From NCBI RefSeq assembly GCF_037081715.1, contig NZ_JAZDDH010000001.1:992001-1056000 (forward strand): DNA of 64,000 nucleotides. Direction: 5' to 3'. Positions 16,046-23,218 of this stretch are shown here, one piece after another (position 1 is the first letter of the stretch; each line of letters begins with the position of its first letter). Origin of the DNA: Halalkalicoccus sp. CG83 (GTDB taxonomy: Archaea > Halobacteriota > Halobacteria > Halobacteriales > Halalkalicoccaceae). The notes under the pieces were generated by a model. The model saw only the letters and a program-made list of their open reading frames with translations. It was not told the origin of the DNA and searched no databases. The position numbers and the translations under genes are program-made.

Positions 16046-18172
16046 TTACTCTCCTGCCTCCCACGCCGAGCCGAGCTCCCAGATCTCGAACTCCTCGAAC
16101 ACGGCGCTGCCGCCGCGTGCGTACGCCGAGAGGCCGTCGCTGTCGGGCCGTGTCGGGTAGACGCGCGTCGAGAGACAGCGTCGCTCGTTGACGAACAGTT
16201 CGAGGGTCGAGCCGTCGAGAAACGCGCGCAGTTCGAGCGGTCGCTCGAGGTCGTCGATCGCCATCCGCCGGGGGTCGCTCGCCGCGGACTCGTCGAGGCT
16301 CGAAGTCTCCCGGTCGACGATCAGCTCCTCGTCGGTGAGTCTGATGGGGGTGCGTTCGACGTCGTCGGGCGACTCGAAGACGCCGATCCCCGCCTCCTCG
16401 GCGTCGCTGTGGAGCGTCGCACGCAGTTCGAGCGATCGCCCGCGAACGTCGAACTTTCGTTCCTCGTCGGCGACGTCGAGGTCGACGTGGCGGGCATGCG
16501 AGCGACGAAGCGCCTCGAGTTCGGGCGCCGGACGCTGTCTGAGCTCGCCGTCCTCGGCGAAGAGCTCGCGGGGGATCGAGAGCGTCCCCGACCAGCCCGC
16601 CTCCCACTGGGTGCGTTCGTCGCGCGTCTCGAGGAGCCACCCCCACAGCAGGTAGCGGTCGTCGCCGAACAGCGACTGGGGGGCGTAGAGGTCGCCGTGA
16701 TCGAGCAGTGCCCGCTTCTCGGCCTCGAACCGGCCGTCCTCGACGCTGCCGAGGAAGTAGATCACGTCCTCGTAGTTCGAGACGTGGAGCAGCCTCGTCT
16801 CCCCGAGGTCCAGCAGTTCCGGACACTCCCACATCCCGCCTGCGCCCTCCCAGTCGCCGACCAGCAGCGGCCCGGCGTACTCCCAGTCGCTCAGCGTCTC
16901 GCCGGTGTAACGGAGCACCGCTCCGCCCTCGCCGTCGATTCCCGCGCCGATCAGCTGCTGCCAGCGGCCGTTCTCGTGCCAGACGCAGTGATCGCGGAAC
17001 TCCGCCTCCCAGTGGTCCGAGGCGATCACCTCGAGATCCGCGGGTGGCTCGGGGATGATGGGGTTGTTCGGGTCCTTCTCCCACGTTCGCAGTCCGGGGT
17101 CGGACGTGGTCGCCCGGCAGGGAAGCTGGCTGCGGCCCCGACCCCCCGTGTACAGCAGCGTCGGGGTGCCGCCGTCGTCGATCGCACAGCCCGACCAGCA
17201 GCCGTCGCGGTCGGGGCCGTCGGGCGAGGGCGAGAGCGCAACCGGTTCGTCCTCCCAGTGGACGAGGTCGTCGCTGACGGCGTGGCCCCAGTGAATCGTT
17301 CCGTGCATCGGCCCGCCAGGGTTGTACTGGTAGAAGACGTGATAGCGGTCGTTCCACTCGATCAGCCCGTTGGGGTCGTTGAGCCAGTTCGCGGGCGGCG
17401 TGAGGTGGTACCGTGGCCGCAGCGGATCGTCGGCGAGGCGTTCGCGCATCGCGCTCAGCCCCTCGCTCGATCGCGGCTCGGGCGTTCCGACGTGATCGCC
17501 GCGCGCGAGCACCGCGAGCAGGCTCCCGACCAGCCGGGAACGGTTGGTCGCCGGCTCCCCGTCCGCGGGGTCGTCGAACGCGAGCGCGCTCCCGGCGCCC
17601 AGCACCGACCCCTCGCCGACCGTCCAGGAGACCAGCGGCAGCCGGTGGAAACCGTCCTCCTCGCCGCGGATCGCCCCCGCGAGCGGCTCGCCGCGGTCGG
17701 GCAGGACCGTTTCGTAGCGGGCGTAGGGAGCTTCCCGGCCGGGTTCGCAGGTCGGAACGCGAAGGCCGTCGAACTCGTCGAACGCCGTATGGTCGGCGTA
17801 GAGCGACTTCAGCAGATAGCCCGTCGGCACCTCGGCCTCCTCGACTCCGGTCGCGTCGGGGGCGATCGAGTCGACGCCGAGCTCCGGAACGGCAGAGAGG
17901 GCACGCAGGCTCAACAGGAGGCCGCCGCCGCGCTCGACGTATTCGTGGATCGCGTCGGCGGCGGCGCCGATCTCGGGCTCCTCGAGGGCGGCGTCGCGGT
18001 GCCACCAGAGCGCGTCGTACCGGTCGAGGTCGATGCTCCCGCTCGCGACCTCCGGGAGCGACACCCGTTCGACGACGGGGGCGACGGCCGTACACCACTC
18101 GTGGGCGGCGCGTTGTTCCGGGGAGAGGGCGGCCGCGTGGAGGAATCCGATACGCACGGCGGAGTCGAACAT
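16046..18172 (-). CDS. GH32 beta-fructosidase with fused N-terminal amidotransferase-like domain
   Basis: 708 residues. Residues about 1-230 form a class I glutamine-amidotransferase/ThuA-like alpha/beta domain (VRIGFLHAA, DRYDALWWHRDAAL, YVERGGGLLLSLRAL). Residues about 255-708 are GH32: nucleophile Asp266 in NWLNDPNG, Asp394 in FRDH (usually RDP), acid/base Glu449 in ECPEL, and a C-terminal beta-sandwich ending FEEFEIWEL. It hydrolyses terminal fructose from sucrose or fructans. No signal peptide is seen. A TATA element at 18194-18201 lies 22-29 bp before the ATG at 18172, so this start is preferred over 18187. Convergent with the GH68 gene. Confidence 0.93.
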   Translation of the reverse strand: MFDSAVRIGFLHAAALSPEQRAAHEWCTAVAPVVERVSLPEVASGSIDLDRYDALWWHRDAALEEPEIGAAADAIHEYVERGGGLLLSLRALSAVPELGVDSIAPDATGVEEAEVPTGYLLKSLYADHTAFDEFDGLRVPTCEPGREAPYARYETVLPDRGEPLAGAIRGEEDGFHRLPLVSWTVGEGSVLGAGSALAFDDPADGEPATNRSRLVGSLLAVLARGDHVGTPEPRSSEGLSAMRERLADDPLRPRYHLTPPANWLNDPNGLIEWNDRYHVFYQYNPGGPMHGTIHWGHAVSDDLVHWEDEPVALSPSPDGPDRDGCWSGCAIDDGGTPTLLYTGGRGRSQLPCRATTSDPGLRTWEKDPNNPIIPEPPADLEVIASDHWEAEFRDHCVWHENGRWQQLIGAGIDGEGGAVLRYTGETLSDWEYAGPLLVGDWEGAGGMWECPELLDLGETRLLHVSNYEDVIYFLGSVEDGRFEAEKRALLDHGDLYAPQSLFGDDRYLLWGWLLETRDERTQWEAGWSGTLSIPRELFAEDGELRQRPAPELEALRRSHARHVDLDVADEERKFDVRGRSLELRATLHSDAEEAGIGVFESPDDVERTPIRLTDEELIVDRETSSLDESAASDPRRMAIDDLERPLELRAFLDGSTLELFVNERRCLSTRVYPTRPDSDGLSAYARGGSAVFEEFEIWELGSAWEAGE

Positions 18173-18193
18173 CACCCACGCTTGCACCCAGCC

Positions 18194-18201
18194 GGATAAA
18201 A
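18194..18201 (-). promoter_or_regulatory. TATA element of the GH32 gene
   Basis: Minus-strand TTTTATCC lies 22-29 bp before the ATG at 18172. It supports leaderless transcription from the internal Met rather than from the ATG at 18187. The rest of the gap to 18454 shows no gene or clear repeat. Confidence 0.55.
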
Positions 18202-18454
18202 CGGGTTTGATTGGATCCTTTGGAACTCTCCGAACGTGATGGCCTCCGCGTGTCGAGAGACCCGGGACGGAGATCTGGTACGAGGGACGCGACCCGATAG
18301 CGGGGATCGAAGCCAGAGGTCGGTTTCATCGAGCCGTCTCACAGGCTCGCCCGGATGACGCGTCGGACGCCGTCGACGCCTGCTCGACCGACGGAAGGGG
18401 GTGATCGCAGCCGCGGGAGGCCGATGGAGCCGCGACGTTTTCGGGGAGGCGGTT

Positions 18455-18856
18455 CTATGTGCCCGGGACGCCCAGCGCTTCGGGCGTGATAATGCCGAGG
18501 GTGTTGAGCGCGAAGAGGATGAGGATGGCGACGATCCAGGCGATGAGCCCGATGCCGATCGCCGTCCCCCAGCCCCCGGGGTACTGCAGGTTGATGACGC
18601 CGATCCACACGAGGAGCATGAGGAGCGGACCCAGCAGCGGGATCCAGCCGACGAAGAACCCCACCAGGGTGTACACGATCGCCCCGATCAGCGCGGTGAC
18701 CGCCGCCCGGAGGAAGCCGGTGTCACGGTCGATCATCACCTGGGCGCCGAGGTGGATCGCCGCCGTACCGATGAGCAAACTGACCAGAAAGACGAAGACG
18801 GCACTGATGATCGCCTCTTCGTTGCCGTTCGCCTGCAGGAGGACGCCGCTGATCAT
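18455..18856 (-). CDS. Small multi-pass membrane protein, unknown
   Basis: 133 residues with four predicted transmembrane helices (about 14-36, 48-68, 70-90, 96-120) and short loops. The N-terminal stretch MISGVLLQANGNEE has no Cys lipobox. No enzymatic motif is present; the family appears to be haloarchaeal, but I cannot name it. It lies 16 nt after the amphi-Trp gene on the same strand and is probably co-transcribed with it. Confidence 0.8.
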   Translation of the reverse strand: MISGVLLQANGNEEAIISAVFVFLVSLLIGTAAIHLGAQVMIDRDTGFLRAAVTALIGAIVYTLVGFFVGWIPLLGPLLMLLVWIGVINLQYPGGWGTAIGIGLIAWIVAILILFALNTLGIITPEALGVPGT

Positions 18857-18872
18857 GCTACTAGACTGGCCA

Positions 18873-19208
18873 TCATCGATCCGTTTCGAGTCCGGACCCT
18901 GTTCCCGTCTCGGACTCCTCCGAGTCCGGTTCCGACTCGTCGGCGGGCTCGGACTCGGCGGTGTCCTTCGCGGGATTCCACTTGAACTCGAGGGTCATCT
19001 CCTCGACGTTCTTCCGAAGACGGCGCGAGCGTTCGGTCACCGTCGTCTCCGTATCGATGCTATCGGATGGCGACAGGTGAACCTCCTTGTTTCCGACCGG
19101 GATCGCGACGACGCCCCGTCCCGAGTCCAGTTCGTCGGCGATCGACCGAAGAAACTCGGCCGTCTCCGCCCGCGTCATGCTCGTGTCGTGAGTCGTCGTT
19201 TCGGCCAT
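18873..19208 (-). CDS. Amphi-Trp domain protein
   Basis: 111 residues. The core matches haloarchaeal amphi-Trp proteins: TRAETAEFLRSIADELDSG, VVAIPVGNKEVHL, and a final MTLEFKWNP strand. An acidic Glu/Asp/Ser-rich tail of about 35 residues follows. The start at 19208 is chosen because a minus-strand CCTAAAAG element lies about 25 bp upstream and the extra 56 residues of the longer frame are basic and domain-less. Role unknown; probably a small ligand- or protein-binding module. First gene of a two-gene unit with the membrane protein at 18455. Confidence 0.85.
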   Translation of the reverse strand: MAETTTHDTSMTRAETAEFLRSIADELDSGRGVVAIPVGNKEVHLSPSDSIDTETTVTERSRRLRKNVEEMTLEFKWNPAKDTAESEPADESEPDSEESETGTGSGLETDR

Positions 19209-19434
19209 AGTACCACTTCTCACTTTTAGGGACGAACCAATGAAGATTGGGATCCGAACCTCGATCGGCGCCGCTCTCCACATCGTCCGCGAGCGATCAG
19301 CGCGTCTCTCGCTGATCGAGTCATTCGCCACGGCTTCAAGGAACCCGGTAGTAGGGACGCGTATCCCGTTCAGCACGCTACTTCCGTCGACCGACGATGG
19401 TTTGCAGTTTTCACGACGGTCGTTCGATCCACGC

Positions 19435-21264
19435 TCAGGACGATTCGCCGTCCGCGTTCGCGTTCGCGTCGACGTCGCTCTCCATCACGTGGATCCCCTT
19501 CGACTGGAGGTGGCGTACCTGCCTCCGGGCGAACTCCTCCTCCTCGGTGCCGCGGGTGGCGAGGACGTACATTCGAGCGCCGCCGACGGGGCGCATCGTT
19601 CGTCCGGCACGCTGGGCGCCCTGGCGGCGAGAGCCGCCGAGCCCGGAGGCGACGATCGCGAGGCTGGCGTCGGGCAGATCGATCCCCTCGTCGCCGACCC
19701 GCGAGACGATCAGCGTGTCTCGCGCGCCGTGGCGGAACTCGGAGAGCAGGCGTTCGCGCCTCGCATACCGGGTCTCGCCGCTGAGGAAGGGGACTGAGAG
19801 CGCCTCCTCGTATCGCTTCCCCTGTTCGAGCCAGTCGACGAAGACCAGCGTCTTCTCCTCGTCGTGCTCGGAGAGCAGCCGGCGGATCTCCGGCAGCTTC
19901 CCGGGGTTCGAGGCGGCGGTCTGTCGGCGCTCGTGGCCCGTCGTGCTCGCGTACTCGCTCTCGGCCTCGTCGCTCCCCCAGGGAACGTAGCGGATCTCGA
20001 CCTCGGGTTCGACGACGTAGCCCGCGTCGAACAGCGCCGACCAGTCGGTGCCGATCGGCGGACCGATCAGCGTGAAGATCTCCGCCTCGTCGTCGCTCTC
20101 GCGTACGGGCGTCGCCGAGAGTCCAAGGCGGTGTTTCGACTGCAGGTCGGCGCTTCGACGGAAGACGGGACTGGGGATGTGGTGGGCCTCGTCGTAGACG
20201 ATCAGCCCCCAGCGGCGCTCGTCGAACAGTCGACGGTGGCGGTCCATCCCCGCCGTCTGGTAGGTGGCGATCGTCACCGGCCGTACCTCCTTCTCGCCGC
20301 CGTGATACTCGCCGATCTGCTCCTCGCCAAGCGAGGTGTTCGCGAGCAGCGACTCGCGCCACTGGGCGGCGAGTTCGCGGCTGGGGACCAGGATCAGCGT
20401 CTCGCCGCCGACGGCGGCCATCGCGCCCATTCCGGCGACGGTCTTGCCGCTTCCGGGCGGGCCGACGAGCACGCCCGCCTTCTGCTCTGTGAACCGCTCG
20501 ACCCACTCGCGCTGGTAGTCCCGAAGTTCGAGACCGAGCGCTATCTCGAGGGGGTCGCCCGGATCGAGGTCGCGGTCGTCGCGAACGGGGTAGCCCTCGT
20601 CGTACAGCAGGCGCTTGATCTCGGCCTCGCTTCCCTCGACGACCCAGCTCTCGGTGTCCGAGATGGGCGCGTGGAGCTGGTCCTCGTCGAGCAGCCGGCG
20701 GGCGACGTTGCCCATCAGACTCGCGCTGTCGGCCTCGAGGACGGTGTAGCCGTCCTCGTGGGTCCGGAGGACGAACTGCCGGGCGCGCTTCCACTGGCGT
20801 TCGACCCACTCCTCGAGGCCGGGGTGGCGCTCGCCGAGCACCGCCCGCATCGCCGAGAGCAGTTCGCCGAGGTCGTCGTACGGCGCTCCCCAGACGTCCT
20901 CCTCTCGAATCCGATAGAGGTATCCCCCGGAGCCGCTCGTGTCGACGAGGTAGGCGAACTGCGAGAGGCGCGCTCGCGTGAACTGGTCGGGGTGCTCGAC
21001 GACGAGTTCGCGGCGATCGGGGAAGGCGACGACGTGCTCGCGCGAGACCTGGCGGTTCCAGTCGACCGGGTACCAGACGACGGGGTCGCGTTCGACGTCG
21101 CGCCGACCCACCCGTCCCGCGTCCGTCAGTTCGGAGAGCCAGCGATCCGCCTCCTCCTGGGTGCACTCGAGCGCGCGAGCGACCTCCTCGGCGGTCACGA
21201 CCGGGTGACCGAGCGCCTGGAGCGCGTCGTAGAACTCGTCGATCGATCGATCGGTCTCCGTCAC
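19435..21264 (-). CDS. XPB/Rad25-type superfamily 2 DNA helicase
   Basis: 609 residues. An N-terminal winged-helix-like segment (TAEEVARALECTQEEADRWL) and a damage-recognition-type region precede the helicase core. Core motifs: Walker A GPPGSGKT (about residue 270), DEAH, SAT, and in the second RecA domain LVFVDWLEQG and QRAGRTMRP. Archaeal XPB unwinds DNA in nucleotide excision repair, often with the nuclease Bax1, which is not seen here. The C-terminus is a short acidic tail. It is the last gene of an operon led by a MoaD/SAMP-like protein, 52 nt after the preceding gene. Confidence 0.92.
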   Translation of the reverse strand: MTETDRSIDEFYDALQALGHPVVTAEEVARALECTQEEADRWLSELTDAGRVGRRDVERDPVVWYPVDWNRQVSREHVVAFPDRRELVVEHPDQFTRARLSQFAYLVDTSGSGGYLYRIREEDVWGAPYDDLGELLSAMRAVLGERHPGLEEWVERQWKRARQFVLRTHEDGYTVLEADSASLMGNVARRLLDEDQLHAPISDTESWVVEGSEAEIKRLLYDEGYPVRDDRDLDPGDPLEIALGLELRDYQREWVERFTEQKAGVLVGPPGSGKTVAGMGAMAAVGGETLILVPSRELAAQWRESLLANTSLGEEQIGEYHGGEKEVRPVTIATYQTAGMDRHRRLFDERRWGLIVYDEAHHIPSPVFRRSADLQSKHRLGLSATPVRESDDEAEIFTLIGPPIGTDWSALFDAGYVVEPEVEIRYVPWGSDEAESEYASTTGHERRQTAASNPGKLPEIRRLLSEHDEEKTLVFVDWLEQGKRYEEALSVPFLSGETRYARRERLLSEFRHGARDTLIVSRVGDEGIDLPDASLAIVASGLGGSRRQGAQRAGRTMRPVGGARMYVLATRGTEEEEFARRQVRHLQSKGIHVMESDVDANANADGESS

Positions 21265-21316
21265 TCTCCGCCGGTACGGCCCCGGCGGCTAAACGGCTTT
21301 CACTTCTCCGCTCGTC

Positions 21317-21685
21317 TCACGACGACTCGCTCGCGGTGCCGACGACCACCGCGGATCGAAGATCGAGGGCGGTCTCGAACTCCTCCCGGCGCCCGAGACG
21401 CTTTCCGAGGCGTTTGAGCTGCTCCTCGTGGACCCGACGGAGCGCGTCGGTCTCGCGCCTGTCGAGCGAGAGGCGATCACCGATCGTCTCCCAGTGGTCG
21501 TCGGGTACGAAGAAGTACCGCGTGGTCTCGCCCTCGTGGGCGCACTCGTAACGACGGTGGTACTCCTCCAGACGGGGACCGAGCGCCTCCTGGGCCCGCT
21601 CGACGAGCGCGGGCAGACGATCGCTGGCGACGCTCGCCTTCGCGCCCGCGAGCAACAGCACCTGCCCTTCGATCGGGTGGCTCAT
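21317..21685 (-). CDS. Unknown 122-residue haloarchaeal protein in the SAMP-XPB operon
   Basis: 122 residues, helical and strongly charged, not recognised. Features: LVERAQEALGPRLEEYHRRYECAHEGETTRYFFV, then a long helix with TDALRRVHEEQLKRLGKRLGRREEFETAL. The single Cys and the two His around CAHEG are too few for a zinc site alone. No membrane segment. It starts 1 nt after the stop of the preceding 84-residue gene, so it is translationally linked to it. Its conserved place upstream of the helicase may reflect a DNA-related or general housekeeping role (inference). Confidence 0.8.
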   Translation of the reverse strand: MSHPIEGQVLLLAGAKASVASDRLPALVERAQEALGPRLEEYHRRYECAHEGETTRYFFVPDDHWETIGDRLSLDRRETDALRRVHEEQLKRLGKRLGRREEFETALDLRSAVVVGTASESS

Positions 21686-21686
21686 C

Positions 21687-21941
21687 TCATCCGCCCGCGC
21701 GCATCGCCTTCTGCGCGAACCGCTCGATCAGCGGCTCCAGGGTCTCCTCGTCGCCCTCGAAGACGACGGTCACCTCGGTCAGCGTGAGCGTCGAGCCGAC
21801 GCCCACCGTCTCCGAGGAGAGCGTCGCCTCCCAGCCGTCGCCGACGACCCGGTCGTCGCTCTCGACCTCGCCGCCGAGGTTCTCGAGGTAGTGGCGCGCG
21901 AGGCGCTGGCTGATGCCCCGAAAGGAGCGCTCTTCTCTCAT
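21687..21941 (-). CDS. Small protein adjacent to MoaD/SAMP gene (DUF1952-like)
   Basis: 84 residues: an N-terminal helix ERSFRGISQRLARHYLENLG, then alternating beta strands (GWEATLSSETVGVGSTLTL, EVTVVFEG) and a C-terminal helix LIERFAQKAMRAGG. In some bacteria a similar small domain is fused behind MoaD, which makes a DUF1952-type assignment reasonable though unverified. Its ATG overlaps the stop of the MoaD/SAMP-like gene, so the two proteins are probably made together. The protein itself ends in Arg-Ala-Gly-Gly, a C-terminal diglycine of its own. Confidence 0.75.
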   Translation of the reverse strand: MREERSFRGISQRLARHYLENLGGEVESDDRVVGDGWEATLSSETVGVGSTLTLTEVTVVFEGDEETLEPLIERFAQKAMRAGG

Positions 21942-22219
21942 CGTCCACCCGCGACCGGCGGGAAGAGGCTCACCGTATCGCCGGACTCGAGGGGGGTGTC
22001 GGGGCCCTGGGCGTGTGCCACGTCCCGACCGTTCTTCAGGATCGAGAGCTGCGGTCTGATCTCGCCGTTCTCGAGGAGGCGTCCTTCGAGACCGTCGAAC
22101 TCGGTCTCGAGATCGGCGAGGACGTCGCCGACGGTCGTCCCCTCGTCGTAGGATCGCTCGATCGTCTTCTCGCCGATCGCCTCGCGATAGGTGGCGAACG
22201 AGCGAAGTTCGATCTCCAT
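21938..22219 (-). CDS. MoaD/SAMP-family ubiquitin-like sulfur carrier (SAMP3-like)
   Basis: 93 residues, beta-grasp fold: MEIELRSFATYREAIGEKTI, TVGDVLADLETEFDGL, and the C-terminal SLFPPVAGGR. The VAGG terminus is that of MoaD/SAMP proteins, which are adenylated by UbaA and either conjugated to lysines or used to carry sulfur to molybdopterin. It resembles Haloferax SAMP3 more than SAMP1 from memory. Unusually, an Arg follows the diglycine. Met at 22219 is favoured because a minus-strand GTTTATACC (about 22244-22252) lies 25-33 bp upstream; 22225 is an alternative. First gene of the operon to the XPB helicase. Confidence 0.88.
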   Translation of the reverse strand: MEIELRSFATYREAIGEKTIERSYDEGTTVGDVLADLETEFDGLEGRLLENGEIRPQLSILKNGRDVAHAQGPDTPLESGDTVSLFPPVAGGR

Positions 22220-22318
22220 GGCCATCAGGAGGGACCGCCACGGTATAAACATCGGTTGCGTCGGCAAGGTACGAGATCACGACGTGGGGTCCGCCGATCC
22301 TCGCCTCGCTCGGTGGGC

Positions 22319-22756
22319 CTACGTCCGGAGCTGTGCCCCCAACTCGCCGGCGAGCGCGCCGGCGATCCCGGCGAGCGCGACGAGCGCGGCGAACTCGAGC
22401 GCCGATAGCGCGTCGTAGGCGAACACCAGCGGGACGCGAAGCGGCGACCCTTCGCCGAACGACGTCGAGACCCCCACCGCGAGCATCAGTACGGCCGCGC
22501 ACGCGACGACCGCGACCCCCTGTACCCCGCCGCTGACGTCCGGCCGGGAGAGATAGCCCGCGACGGCGCCGCCGCCGAGCAGCGACGCCGTCGTGACCGT
22601 GAGGCTCACGCTCTCGGGCGTCGGCCCGACGATCGCGACGAAGACCGCGAGGATCGCCGGGAGGAGCCCGGCGGCGACCGCACCACCGTCGAGCGCGCGG
22701 TCGCCGCCGACGTCGGTTCGGAGCCGTCGGGCGATCGCCCGGTCCTCGTCGCTCAT
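22319..22756 (-). CDS. Four-helix membrane protein, unknown (DUF5518-like)
   Basis: 145 residues. After a charged N-terminal 25 residues come four hydrophobic, glycine-rich helices (about 28-46, 52-70, 78-97, 113-140) with G-x-x-x-G patterns such as GGGAVAGYL and GIAGALAGELG. The layout is reminiscent of haloarchaeal DUF5518 proteins, but I am not certain. No catalytic residues are seen. Its start codon overlaps the preceding stop by 4 nt, so it is co-translated with the 128-residue protein at 22753. Confidence 0.8.
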   Translation of the reverse strand: MSDEDRAIARRLRTDVGGDRALDGGAVAAGLLPAILAVFVAIVGPTPESVSLTVTTASLLGGGAVAGYLSRPDVSGGVQGVAVVACAAVLMLAVGVSTSFGEGSPLRVPLVFAYDALSALEFAALVALAGIAGALAGELGAQLRT

Positions 22757-23139
22757 TCGACGGCGTCGCTCAGCCGAATGCCGTCGTCGACGAGGCGGGC
22801 GTGGCGCTCCCGATCGAGCGCCTCCGAGAGCTCCTCGTGGTCGTAGAGCTGCTGGATCACCGCGTACTGGAAGTCACACCACACCTCGGCGTAGATCGAC
22901 GACTGGCCCCAGGCGCGAAGCTCGACGATGTACCCGTCGTACGACTCCCAGCGTTCCTCGAGCCGGTCGAGGACGTCCGCCGCGGCGCTCGCGGCCTCGT
23001 TCTCGCCCTCCGCGATCGCGGCGTTGACGTAGCCCTCGTACTGGTCGAGTTCGCGCTGCATCGCCATGAGCGCCTCGTCGCTGTCCTCGGGCAGCGTCTC
23101 CGCGAGCTCTCGAGGAACCGCCAGGCTGATCTCGTCCAT
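22753..23139 (-). CDS. Unknown soluble helical protein (128 residues)
   Basis: Mostly helical, acidic: ISLAVPRELAETLPEDSDEALMAMQRELDQYEGYVNAAI, a long charged helix VLDRLEERWESYDGYIVELRAWG, then QYAVIQQLYDHEELSEALDRERHARL. No metal or nucleotide motif is present. It was not recognised but appears well formed and has haloarchaeal codon use. It is first of a two-gene unit with the membrane protein (ATGA overlap), following arcS by 79 bp on the same strand. Confidence 0.8.
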   Translation of the reverse strand: MDEISLAVPRELAETLPEDSDEALMAMQRELDQYEGYVNAAIAEGENEAASAAADVLDRLEERWESYDGYIVELRAWGQSSIYAEVWCDFQYAVIQQLYDHEELSEALDRERHARLVDDGIRLSDAVE

Positions 23140-23218
23140 GTGGGCGCAGAGGACCGGCGGGGACAAAAAGCCACGCGCCATGGCCGTCTCATGCGGTACG
23201 CGATCCGGCCTGGGTGCC

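Noticed and set aside
15087-18329. A 1080-codon minus-strand open frame
   Set aside because: It is the out-of-frame shadow of the GH32 and GH68 genes; the translation is Arg/Pro-rich with no domain. High GC makes long false frames common.
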